In this document: piece after piece, positions 4,379 through 10,627 of the stretch
How the letters are laid out: the number at the start of each line of letters is the position of its first letter
Position numbering within the stretch: position 1 is the stretch's first letter
Position numbers and translations under genes: made by a program
DNA from: Lysinibacillus sp.
GTDB lineage: Bacteria; Bacillota; Bacilli; Bacillales_A; Planococcaceae
Assembly (NCBI GenBank): GCA_012735355.1
Contig: JAAYHP010000003.1
Location: forward strand, 1-10,627
Direction: 5' to 3'
Length of the DNA: 10,627 nucleotides
Notes under the pieces: model-generated
Database searches by the model: none
What the model saw: the letters and a program-made list of their open reading frames with translations, nothing else
What the model was told of the DNA's origin: nothing

Positions 4379-6808
4379 GTGGTCATGAAAAGAAAAAGCG
4401 TAGCAATTTTAACCGCTCTTATTCTATGCATCTCGCTTTTATTCCCTTTTGGAAATATAGCAGGTGCATATGGAATTACCAATCATGAAAAAGTAGTCGA
4501 TGCAGGTGATATGCATTTTGTTGTACTACAAGATGATGGAACTGTTTGGAGTTGGGGCGATAATAATTATGGACAATTAGGTGCGAAAGAAAGTTCCAAT
4601 CATTCAACGGTTCCTGTACGAGTTCGATTAGATAATGGAGCAACTTTAGATAATATAAAATCTATCGCAGCTGGAGGTTATCATTCTGTTGCCCTTGATA
4701 ATGATGGTTATGTATGGACATGGGGTCTTAACGCTTACGGGCAACTAGGGCAAGACCAAGATCGCTCAGTTTTACCTTTAAATAATAGTCCAAAACGTAT
4801 CAATGATGGCAGTATCGATACTTCCATGGGCTTAGTTAAAGCTATTGCAGCAGGTGAACAACATACACTGGCTGTAGATTTACAAGGTAGAGTTTGGGCT
4901 TGGGGCTTTAATGAGTATGGCCAATTAGGTCAACCAACTAGTGTGAAATATTCAAATAAACCAGTTCTTGTATCTGGTGTTAATGATGTAGTAGCCGTTG
5001 CAGCAGGAGCCAACCATTCTGTTGCATTAACGAGCGATGGCAAAGTGTATGCTTGGGGTCGCGGTAATGAAGGACAAGTTGGAAATGGGCAAACTAGAGA
5101 TAAAAATGATACACCAGAGCTTGTTCGTAATTTAACAGGCATAATGGAAATCGCAGCAGGAGATAATCATACTTTAGCGTTAAAACATGACCGTACTACA
5201 ATTTATGCTTGGGGTTCTAATAATTATGGTCAGCTTGGTGATGGAGGATATGATGCAAAACTAACGCCAATCCAAGTATCCGGAATAAGTGGAGTAAAAA
5301 TGATTTCAGCAGGTAATGACCACTCTATAGCCATTAAAGATGATGGTACCGTTTGGACGTGGGGACGCAATACTTCTGGTAATCAAACTTCACGCTCAAC
5401 ACCAATACAATTAGATGGTGTGACGAATGCCATTTCCATCGGTGGCGGTGGCGGAGCAATGAATAGCTTTACGCTTGTTGTTAGCCAAGATGGTTCATTA
5501 TATTATTGGGATCAAAGCTCTTCCAATCCAACAACAAATTTACCGATTGTAAAAAAAGTTCACGGCATTTATAAAGTGATGCGAACTATTGAATATCCAT
5601 ATGTACAAGGTGGACAAGTAGTGTTCCTATATTCCGGAAATGCTTCCAATGTGGAAATCATCGGTGATTTTAATAACTGGGTCGAGTTATCTTTATCGAG
5701 AATAAGCGCATCCGGTTGGACAAAACAAATTGAACTACAGCCTGGAACTTATAGTTATGGATATAAAATTGATGGGAATATCATTCCAGACCCGCTTAAC
5801 CGTGTGAAAAAAATAACGCAAACTGGGGCGGTACTCAGCGAATTAAAAGTACCTGAATATGCAACAGAAGGTCCAATTATTAATGACAATCAAGTTACAT
5901 TCACATATAACAGCTATGACCATACTGGAAAGCTAGAATATGATGCAGAAACAACATATGTTGCGGTACGAGGCAGTTTCAATAACTTTGTTGATATTCC
6001 ATTAGTGTTACAACCAAATAATACATGGGCTGTGACAACAACGGTAGCACCGGGGGAATATTATTACTACTTTGTCGTTCGTGATAAAGATAGTTTACAA
6101 GATGAAGAGAAAAGACTCGATGTTTTAAATCCAAATGTTCATACGGATTTCTTAGGCATTAAAACAAGCACTTTCAAAGTAAAAGATAAGATCGAAGCAA
6201 AAATTCCTGTAACAGGAATTGAATTAAACGTTGGTCCGACAATGGATTTAGTAGTCGGAGAAGAGTACACATTACAAGCTCTATTAACACCTGCTGATGC
6301 AACGAATAAAAAAGTGAACTGGACGTCTACAAATGATAGTATTGTCTCTGTAGATGAAGATGGAAAGTTAACAGCACATGCTGTTGGTAATGCAACAATT
6401 ATTGCGACAACTGATGATGGAGGAAAGACAGCGTTCGTCAATATCACTGTCTATCCACAAGATAATTCCGTTTCCTATCCGAGAGTGGGCTATGAAGCAA
6501 TTATTCCAAAAGGTGCAACGAATGTAGATCCAAATAAAGTTTGGTACATTAACTTCAGTGATGCCTTTGATTTAGATTCAGTAAATAGCAGTAATGTGTA
6601 TGTTTTAAGAGACGACGGTCAAAAAATTCCTGTCGGCTATCAAATTAGTAACGACGATAAAACGTTAGAAGTACGTTTGCAAAGTGGTTATTCGTATACT
6701 CCAGGTAGAACATATTACTTATTCATTGAAGATACAGTAAAATCAAAATATACAAAACAAAACTTAACGAAGAAATATCAAATGAAATTCCAAATAAAAG
6801 TTGATTAA
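4379..6808 (+). CDS. secreted RCC1-repeat propeller protein with two CBM48/AMPK-like E-set modules, BIG2 and Ig-like C-terminus
   Basis: The 809-residue product has a signal peptide at 1-30 (MVMKRK, hydrophobic core, I-A-G-A before YG). Residues ~40-385 hold RCC1 repeats of about 50-60 residues, each with an A-G-x-x-H-S/T-V/L-A-L strand (42, 98, 158, 209, 260, 311) and often V-W-x-W-G-x-N-x-Y-G-Q-L-G. A degenerate seventh (~355-378) would close a seven-bladed propeller. Residues 413-475 and 505-587 are two E-set modules of the AMPK glycogen-binding/CBM48 type, marked by G-D-F-N-N-W (429-434) and G-S-F-N-N-F (532-537). Residues 609-693 are a BIG2 domain (V-T-G-I-E-L start, V-N-W-T-S-T, A-V-G-N-A-T-I). 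Residues 696-809 form an Ig-like module similar to the end of the convergent giant protein. There is no catalytic domain, LPXTG or SLH. RCC1 propellers generally mediate protein contacts and E-sets of this type bind glucans, so a surface binding role is inferred. Confidence 0.9.
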   Translation: MVMKRKSVAILTALILCISLLFPFGNIAGAYGITNHEKVVDAGDMHFVVLQDDGTVWSWGDNNYGQLGAKESSNHSTVPVRVRLDNGATLDNIKSIAAGGYHSVALDNDGYVWTWGLNAYGQLGQDQDRSVLPLNNSPKRINDGSIDTSMGLVKAIAAGEQHTLAVDLQGRVWAWGFNEYGQLGQPTSVKYSNKPVLVSGVNDVVAVAAGANHSVALTSDGKVYAWGRGNEGQVGNGQTRDKNDTPELVRNLTGIMEIAAGDNHTLALKHDRTTIYAWGSNNYGQLGDGGYDAKLTPIQVSGISGVKMISAGNDHSIAIKDDGTVWTWGRNTSGNQTSRSTPIQLDGVTNAISIGGGGGAMNSFTLVVSQDGSLYYWDQSSSNPTTNLPIVKKVHGIYKVMRTIEYPYVQGGQVVFLYSGNASNVEIIGDFNNWVELSLSRISASGWTKQIELQPGTYSYGYKIDGNIIPDPLNRVKKITQTGAVLSELKVPEYATEGPIINDNQVTFTYNSYDHTGKLEYDAETTYVAVRGSFNNFVDIPLVLQPNNTWAVTTTVAPGEYYYYFVVRDKDSLQDEEKRLDVLNPNVHTDFLGIKTSTFKVKDKIEAKIPVTGIELNVGPTMDLVVGEEYTLQALLTPADATNKKVNWTSTNDSIVSVDEDGKLTAHAVGNATIIATTDDGGKTAFVNITVYPQDNSVSYPRVGYEAIIPKGATNVDPNKVWYINFSDAFDLDSVNSSNVYVLRDDGQKIPVGYQISNDDKTLEVRLQSGYSYTPGRTYYLFIEDTVKSKYTKQNLTKKYQMKFQIKVD
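4496..5518 (+). repeat. seven RCC1-type propeller repeats (protein level)
   Basis: Six clear copies of the A-G-x-x-H-x-x-A-L strand are spaced 49-60 residues apart, each followed by D-G-x-V-W-x-W-G or a close variant. The seventh lacks the histidine strand and has a glycine-rich stretch (G-G-G-G-G-A-M-N-S-F) instead, yet keeps Q-D-G-S-L-Y-Y-W. Seven blades is the expected number for an RCC1 fold. Confidence 0.88.
5615..6139 (+). other. tandem AMPK-type/CBM48-like E-set modules
   Basis: Two modules (residues 413-475 and 505-587) share the order V-x-F-x-Y, then V-E-I-I-G-D-F-N-N-W or V-A-V-R-G-S-F-N-N-F, then W-T/A strand, then P-G-T/E-Y-x-Y. The order, the F-N-x-W signature and the P-G-x-Y-x-Y strand are known for glycogen- and starch-binding E-sets. 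The second copy has F where the ligand-stacking W usually is, so it may have a different ligand or a structural role. Confidence 0.75.
6203..6457 (+). other. BIG2 (bacterial Ig-like group 2) domain
   Basis: Residues 609-693 carry the BIG2 landmarks: I-P-V-T-G-I-E-L opening, L-V-V-G-E-E-Y-T-L-Q-A, T-P-A-D-A-T-N-K-K-V-N-W-T-S, V-D-E-D-G-K-L-T-A and A-V-G-N-A-T-I-I-A-T. BIG2 domains are common spacers and adhesion modules in bacterial surface proteins. Confidence 0.9.
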
Positions 6809-6812
6809 CATG

Positions 6813-6849
6813 AAAAACCACCAGGGAAAAATTCTCTGGTGGTTTTTTT
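6813..6849. terminator. bidirectional terminator between the convergent surface-protein genes
   Basis: ACCACCAGGG (6817-6826) pairs with CTCTGGTGGT (6834-6843) over 10 bp with one G-U, around a 7-base A/T loop. AAAA precedes the left arm and the right arm runs into seven T at 6843-6849, so it can end transcripts from both sides. It lies 4 bases after the stop of the propeller gene and about 5 bases from the stop of the reverse gene. Confidence 0.92.
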
Positions 6850-6854
6850 ATTCT

Positions 6855-9800
6855 TTATTTTGTTTTAAATTTGTGAATAATTGGCTTTTTCAAGAATTCA
6901 TTTGATGTAGTAAGACCTTTAATATTACGGTTAATAACTAACGTATATTGATTTCCAGTTTTATATTGTGTTTCAGGGACAATCAACAATGTTTTGCCGT
7001 CATCACTTAATTGTAATTCAACTGGATGTTTCTTACCTGTCGCATCATCAATTACATAAATTTCATTAGAATATAGTGCCTTGCGTTGTACTTTTGCACT
7101 GAATGTTACTCGAAGAACATGTGATGTTGAGTATGTTGGAATGATAGTTGACCATTCCGTTGGTTCATCAGGAACAACTACTGCCAGTGGACTAATCACA
7201 TTATTATTTAGTACAAAGGCATAAATTTCTTCAGTTGGTGAAGAAACAAGTTCACCGTTCGTAGCTGTTTCCCAAGTGGAAATGTCGAAGGACGAATCCA
7301 ACGTGAAGGAATCAGCAATAAACGAATTTGAACGGGCACTGTAATCATAAGAAATTTGACTGCTATTCGTAGTGTAATAAATTGTTCCAGACGTTCCAGT
7401 TGGAAGAGATAGTCGATATGAAGAACCAACTTTAGTTACAACTGGTTTTGAAACATTATTCACTAAATTATAAGTTCCTGATTCAGTAGCAAGACCAATG
7501 ATATTCTCACCATTTTTTTCGCTCGGTTGAATAATTGAATAAGTTGTCCCATCTGAAACAACTGTTTTTGCAAATTTTAAGTTGGAAGGGTTATGCATTT
7601 CTACTTCGATCGGTTGAACGAAGGAATATTTTCTTCCACCCCAATCCAATTCAATACCGTTAGTTATCCGTTTAACGGATAATGTTGGCTCTTTGGACTC
7701 GATGACGTTACCGCTTGGTACAAAGATGGCAGTATCATTAGCAATGAATGTTACGCCTTTTTCGATCGCAGTTTCTTTTTCTGCTTGTGTTAACGTAATG
7801 CTTTTTCTTGTTGAGCTTAAGTTCCCAATCATTTTGTTTAACGTATTTTTAGCAAGTTCTAATTCGCTACCTTTTATTACAGTTACTTTATAATGCTTAA
7901 TTGTTCCATCTTCAGAAGTAACTGTATAAGATAACGGTTCGTCAAAGGTATGGTTAATAGTAGGAGGAGTTACATCACCTACTGATTCCCAAGAAGCTTT
8001 ATAATTTAATAAATCGATTTCACTTATATTTGAAGGATCGATTACTAAAATTGTTTCTTCATCATGATCAATTACAACATTTGCACCTATGGAAGTGCCA
8101 TATGTTTTATGTTTTAAATCAAAGCTTGTAATTAAAGCTGGTTTATTGGCATCACCATAAATTGTAACATTCACAGGGTTAGATGGTTTACTTTCAATTC
8201 CATTTACCGTTTGAGTTACATAGTAACCAAGGCCAGCTGGAATTTCATCAAAGCTTGTTGAAACATCATTCATTTCATTTTTCATGATTTTAGTACTAAT
8301 AATTTGTCCATAGGAATTATATAAAGTCACAATTGTTGTATCGTTTTTAAATACACCAGAAACATTGATTTTACTTTTTCCTCGAGGTGCTTGGATTTCT
8401 TTTACTACTGGTGGTGCAACTGTAATTGTTCTCACTTTTTCATTTGCTTTAGTACCACGTTTTGTTGTGACATTATAGTGGATTTTATAAACACCTGGTT
8501 CAGTAATATTTAAAGAAGTTGGACAAGGGTTTGTTTTATTACCATTATCGTCAACAACACTATCATCACATTTTAAAGTAGTTCCAAAGAAGATTTTTCT
8601 TTCGATTTTTTTTGTTAACTCTTCGGAATCATCTAAATAGTCGTTGGCAACAGCACCCGGATCGTTAAAAATACCTTGTTCTAGAATACTGTCGTAATAA
8701 TAATAGTCTTTTGTTTCATCCCAAACATAAAATAAATTTTCAGAACCTTCTAATGTAATATACGGACGGTCTGTATCAATGACATCGACAATGTTTGAAC
8801 GAACACTTCTTAAAGGTTCAGTTAGTCCGTCAACAAAGAATTCTTGAATAACATAATAACTACCAGGTGGGATAATTTCATTTGTATTACCGATTGGATT
8901 GCCATTTGAATCAAATGCAGTTTTAAATTGGAATACATATGTTGTTACCCCTACAGGCAATTTTTCAGATACAGCAATTGGATTATGTTCATCTGTAACA
9001 CTATATAATTTTAAGATGGAACCAGGAAAAGCATTTTTAACACTAACTTCCCCTAAACTTGCATAACTTCCAATTGCAATTACTGGGTGAGGAGAAACGA
9101 CTACTTTTCTCACTTTTTGTTTTGCTCTGTTACCTGCATTATCTGTAACGTTGTATGTTACTTCATAAACTCCAGGAACTTCCATATTCACTTTGCTAGA
9201 ATCAATGACAATTTTGGAAGATATTTCATTCGATTCGTCTATGTTATCTGTTGCAGTAGCACCGTATTCAATATAATTAGAGCCTCTAACAAAATATACT
9301 TCATCATCATTTAATAAATTAATGATAGGTGGTGTATTATCACGAATCGTTGTACGTTGTGATGGCTCACTTTCAATGCCGTTTACAACTTGTGTTACGT
9401 AATAATTGGCTCCAACATTTATGTCTGAAATTTCAAATCGACCTTTATTTGTCGCTTGAATAGCTTTAATGAATTTACCACTCGGATCTTGATAAATACG
9501 AATTGTTGCATTGGCCATTACATTATCTACAACAATATCCCCTGTACTTCTCCAAATGCTTGGGTTTGTACAATCTCTATAACCATCGCTATCTGGAGAA
9601 GATAAGTTAATACATGTATGTTTCGTTTCAGCAATTGATAATGTTGGTGGTAAAATAGTAACTTTTCTTGATATTGATGTTTTATTACCGGAAGCATCGG
9701 TAGCTATATAGGTAATTGTGTATTCACCAGGATCTCTGATTTCTAGTGGCTCCCAAACGAGAGCATTTTCATCAGCTAACTTAATATTATCATTTACGTT

Positions 9801-10627
9801 TACATCAGTTGCATTTGGTCGATAAACGAACGTATCAGGGTTCCCTGTAATTGGTACTCGAAGATGTTCATCAACATTTAATGTAATTGTAGGGTCCACA
9901 TTATCTTGAATAGTTACAATGGAAGAACGTTCACTTTTCGCACCATCTTCTTCTTGTATTACATAATAATTACCTGCAGGAAGTCCAGTAAATGTATGTT
10001 CAGATCCAGTAGCTGTTTCTTCACGGATGTATTGAGTGCGGTCTTTATCATTATACAAATACAATTTGTTTCCACTTCTTGTACCCGTTACACGAATTGC
10101 ACCTTGATCATTGTTTTTACCTGAGCCGGAAATCGCTGAAATAGTAACCGGCTCTGGATTTACATTAAAGTGAGGTGAACCTAAACTTTCTGCTCCATTA
10201 ATTCGTTGTTTTACTTGATAGTTTTCTCCTGGTGGAACATGTTGTGATTCATAACCAATAATAAAAGAACCTTGCCCATTTTTATCTGCTACAACTGTTC
10301 GTTCTAAAAAACCAGGCTTATCAGTACGATAAAGTACTAATTCTGCTCCAGGAATAGCATCTTGAATGCTTATATGCTTATATGGAGAATAAACAATACC
10401 TGCTTCAACAGGTAATGGTGATACGAATGCTTCAAATTTACTAGTTGTACCGTAAATTTGAACTTCATATTTACCAGGAGTTAAATCTGTAAATTTATGT
10501 GTCATTTCAGAAGACGTAATCATGTGTTCTCCAACGATAATATTTTTGTGATTATAAAGCAGTACTCTGTCGCCAGCAGTTGGTGTATTAAAAGTTACTG
10601 TAATAGTACCGTTACTATTAGCAACGC
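6855..10627 (-). CDS. giant Ig-like repeat surface protein, 5' end beyond window
   Basis: The reverse frame is open from TAA at 6855-6857 to the window edge (about 1256 residues). The ATG at 10521-10523 is not the start: 34 residues before it (..N-G-T-I-T-V-T-F-N-T-P..) belong to the same repeat type. Numbering visible residues from the edge, two module kinds alternate. One (~90 residues) ends in Y-Y-V-T-Q-x-V-N-G-x-E-S-x-P-S (134, 218, 406, 588, 798). The other is a DUF5011-like Ig fold with G-x-Y-x-x-T-Y-x-x-T-D-x-x-G-N (245-327, 432-512, degenerate 621-739). A DUF5018-like sandwich follows at 830-919 (S-Y-T-V-T-S-E-D-G-T-I-K-H-Y), then a region partly like chitobiase C-terminal domains (P-V-V-T-K then T-I-Y-Y-T-T-N-S), then an Ig-like module (1171-1256). 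Only four cysteines occur, in two pairs (338/352, 686/701). No LPXTG at the end; any signal peptide or SLH domain would lie outside the window. Probably an adhesin or surface-layer protein. Confidence 0.88.
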   Translation of the reverse strand, partial: VANSNGTITVTFNTPTAGDRVLLYNHKNIIVGEHMITSSEMTHKFTDLTPGKYEVQIYGTTSKFEAFVSPLPVEAGIVYSPYKHISIQDAIPGAELVLYRTDKPGFLERTVVADKNGQGSFIIGYESQHVPPGENYQVKQRINGAESLGSPHFNVNPEPVTISAISGSGKNNDQGAIRVTGTRSGNKLYLYNDKDRTQYIREETATGSEHTFTGLPAGNYYVIQEEDGAKSERSSIVTIQDNVDPTITLNVDEHLRVPITGNPDTFVYRPNATDVNVNDNIKLADENALVWEPLEIRDPGEYTITYIATDASGNKTSISRKVTILPPTLSIAETKHTCINLSSPDSDGYRDCTNPSIWRSTGDIVVDNVMANATIRIYQDPSGKFIKAIQATNKGRFEISDINVGANYYVTQVVNGIESEPSQRTTIRDNTPPIINLLNDDEVYFVRGSNYIEYGATATDNIDESNEISSKIVIDSSKVNMEVPGVYEVTYNVTDNAGNRAKQKVRKVVVSPHPVIAIGSYASLGEVSVKNAFPGSILKLYSVTDEHNPIAVSEKLPVGVTTYVFQFKTAFDSNGNPIGNTNEIIPPGSYYVIQEFFVDGLTEPLRSVRSNIVDVIDTDRPYITLEGSENLFYVWDETKDYYYYDSILEQGIFNDPGAVANDYLDDSEELTKKIERKIFFGTTLKCDDSVVDDNGNKTNPCPTSLNITEPGVYKIHYNVTTKRGTKANEKVRTITVAPPVVKEIQAPRGKSKINVSGVFKNDTTIVTLYNSYGQIISTKIMKNEMNDVSTSFDEIPAGLGYYVTQTVNGIESKPSNPVNVTIYGDANKPALITSFDLKHKTYGTSIGANVVIDHDEETILVIDPSNISEIDLLNYKASWESVGDVTPPTINHTFDEPLSYTVTSEDGTIKHYKVTVIKGSELELAKNTLNKMIGNLSSTRKSITLTQAEKETAIEKGVTFIANDTAIFVPSGNVIESKEPTLSVKRITNGIELDWGGRKYSFVQPIEVEMHNPSNLKFAKTVVSDGTTYSIIQPSEKNGENIIGLATESGTYNLVNNVSKPVVTKVGSSYRLSLPTGTSGTIYYTTNSSQISYDYSARSNSFIADSFTLDSSFDISTWETATNGELVSSPTEEIYAFVLNNNVISPLAVVVPDEPTEWSTIIPTYSTSHVLRVTFSAKVQRKALYSNEIYVIDDATGKKHPVELQLSDDGKTLLIVPETQYKTGNQYTLVINRNIKGLTTSNEFLKKPIIHKFKTK
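6858..7115 (-). other. C-terminal Ig-like module shared with the convergent propeller protein
   Basis: The last 86 residues read L-R-V-T-F-S, then S-N-E-I-Y-V-I-D-D-x-x-G-K-K-H-P-V, then S-D-D-G-K-T-L-L-I-V and Y-x-x-G-x-x-Y-T-L-V-I. The propeller protein ends in the same order: W-Y-I-N-F-S, S-N-V-Y-V-x-x-D-D-G-Q-K-I-P-V, S-N-D-D-K-T-L-E-V and Y-x-x-G-x-x-Y-Y-L-F-I. This resembles Ig-like Big_5-type modules found in Bacillales exported proteins. Confidence 0.7.
7869..8138 (-). other. DUF5018-like beta-sandwich module
   Basis: The module has I-T-S-F-D-L, then I-D-H-D-E-E-T-I-L-V-I-D-P, L-L-N-Y-K-A-S-W and L-S-Y-T-V-T-S-E-D-G-T-I-K-H-Y-K-V-T-V. That order is characteristic of the small beta-sandwich found repeatedly in bacterial surface proteins. 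It separates the Ig repeat array from the C-terminal region. Confidence 0.6.
8154..10627 (-). repeat. alternating Ig-like repeat array (protein level)
   Basis: At least five copies of a Y-Y-V-x-Q-x-x-N-G-x-E-S-ending module, plus a degenerate one at the window edge, lie here. Three DUF5011-like modules are interleaved: 9645-9893 and 9090-9332 are canonical, and 8409-8765 is enlarged and degenerate. Identity between copies is low at the protein level and no long exact DNA repeat was seen, so the array is old rather than recently expanded. Confidence 0.78.

Noticed and set aside
4379..5518. RCC1 repeats as a nucleotide exchange factor
   Set aside because: The protein is exported by a signal peptide and the bacterial host has no Ran system; only the propeller fold is shared.
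6139..6447. Open reverse frame of about 100 codons within the propeller gene
   Set aside because: It lies antisense to the BIG2 region of a clear gene, has no convincing RBS and its composition reflects the complementary strand.
7693..10124. Several short forward open frames (for example 7693-7893, 9087-9314, 9906-10124)
   Set aside because: All are antisense to the giant Ig-repeat gene, lack ribosome binding sites and show no recognisable domain.
8154..10627. Possible DNA-level tandem repeats or CRISPR-like array
   Set aside because: The repetition is in protein motifs with diverged codons and long irregular spacing; no regularly spaced identical DNA repeats were seen.

Overview
The window looks like chromosomal DNA from a low-GC Gram-positive bacterium of the Bacillota, most likely a Bacillales member. 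Grounds: it is AT-rich, most genes have a near-perfect AGGAGG-type ribosome binding site, TTG/GTG starts are common, terminators are intrinsic with T-runs, and it carries Gram-positive-style signal peptides and Ig-like surface modules. No tRNA, rRNA, CRISPR array, transposase or phage gene was seen.

Layout. (1) 1-152: the end of a forward gene whose last 49 residues resemble the C-terminus of SIMPL-domain (DUF541) proteins, followed by a short terminator-like hairpin. (2) 244-2114: a tight forward gene set holding a four-helix membrane protein of unknown function, a single-pass membrane-anchored protein of unknown function (start overlaps the previous stop), and a DUF1801/YdhG-like small cytoplasmic protein. 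The DUF1801 gene is broken by an in-frame TGA where the family normally has a glycine. The set ends in a strong terminator at 2150-2187. (3) 2189-6849: a likely sigma-A promoter, then a two-gene operon for large exported proteins. The first is a 669-residue protein with a probable parallel beta-helix and a degenerate Ig-like C-terminus. The second is an 809-residue protein with an RCC1-type seven-bladed propeller, two AMPK/CBM48-like E-set modules, a BIG2 domain and an Ig-like C-terminal module. The operon ends at a bidirectional hairpin at 6813-6849. (4) 6855-10627, reverse strand: the last ~1256 residues of a giant surface protein of alternating Ig-like modules. Its 5' end lies beyond the right edge of the window, and the ATG at 10521-10523 is internal.

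How they may work together: the three large exported proteins look like one cell-surface locus. The propeller protein and the giant Ig-repeat protein face each other across a shared terminator and end in recognisably similar C-terminal modules. None shows an LPXTG motif or SLH domain within the window, so the anchoring mode is unknown; the missing N-terminus of the giant protein could hold it. The presence of a glycan-binding-type fold suggests, by inference only, a surface role in binding carbohydrate or forming an outer layer. Nothing visible is enzymatic.
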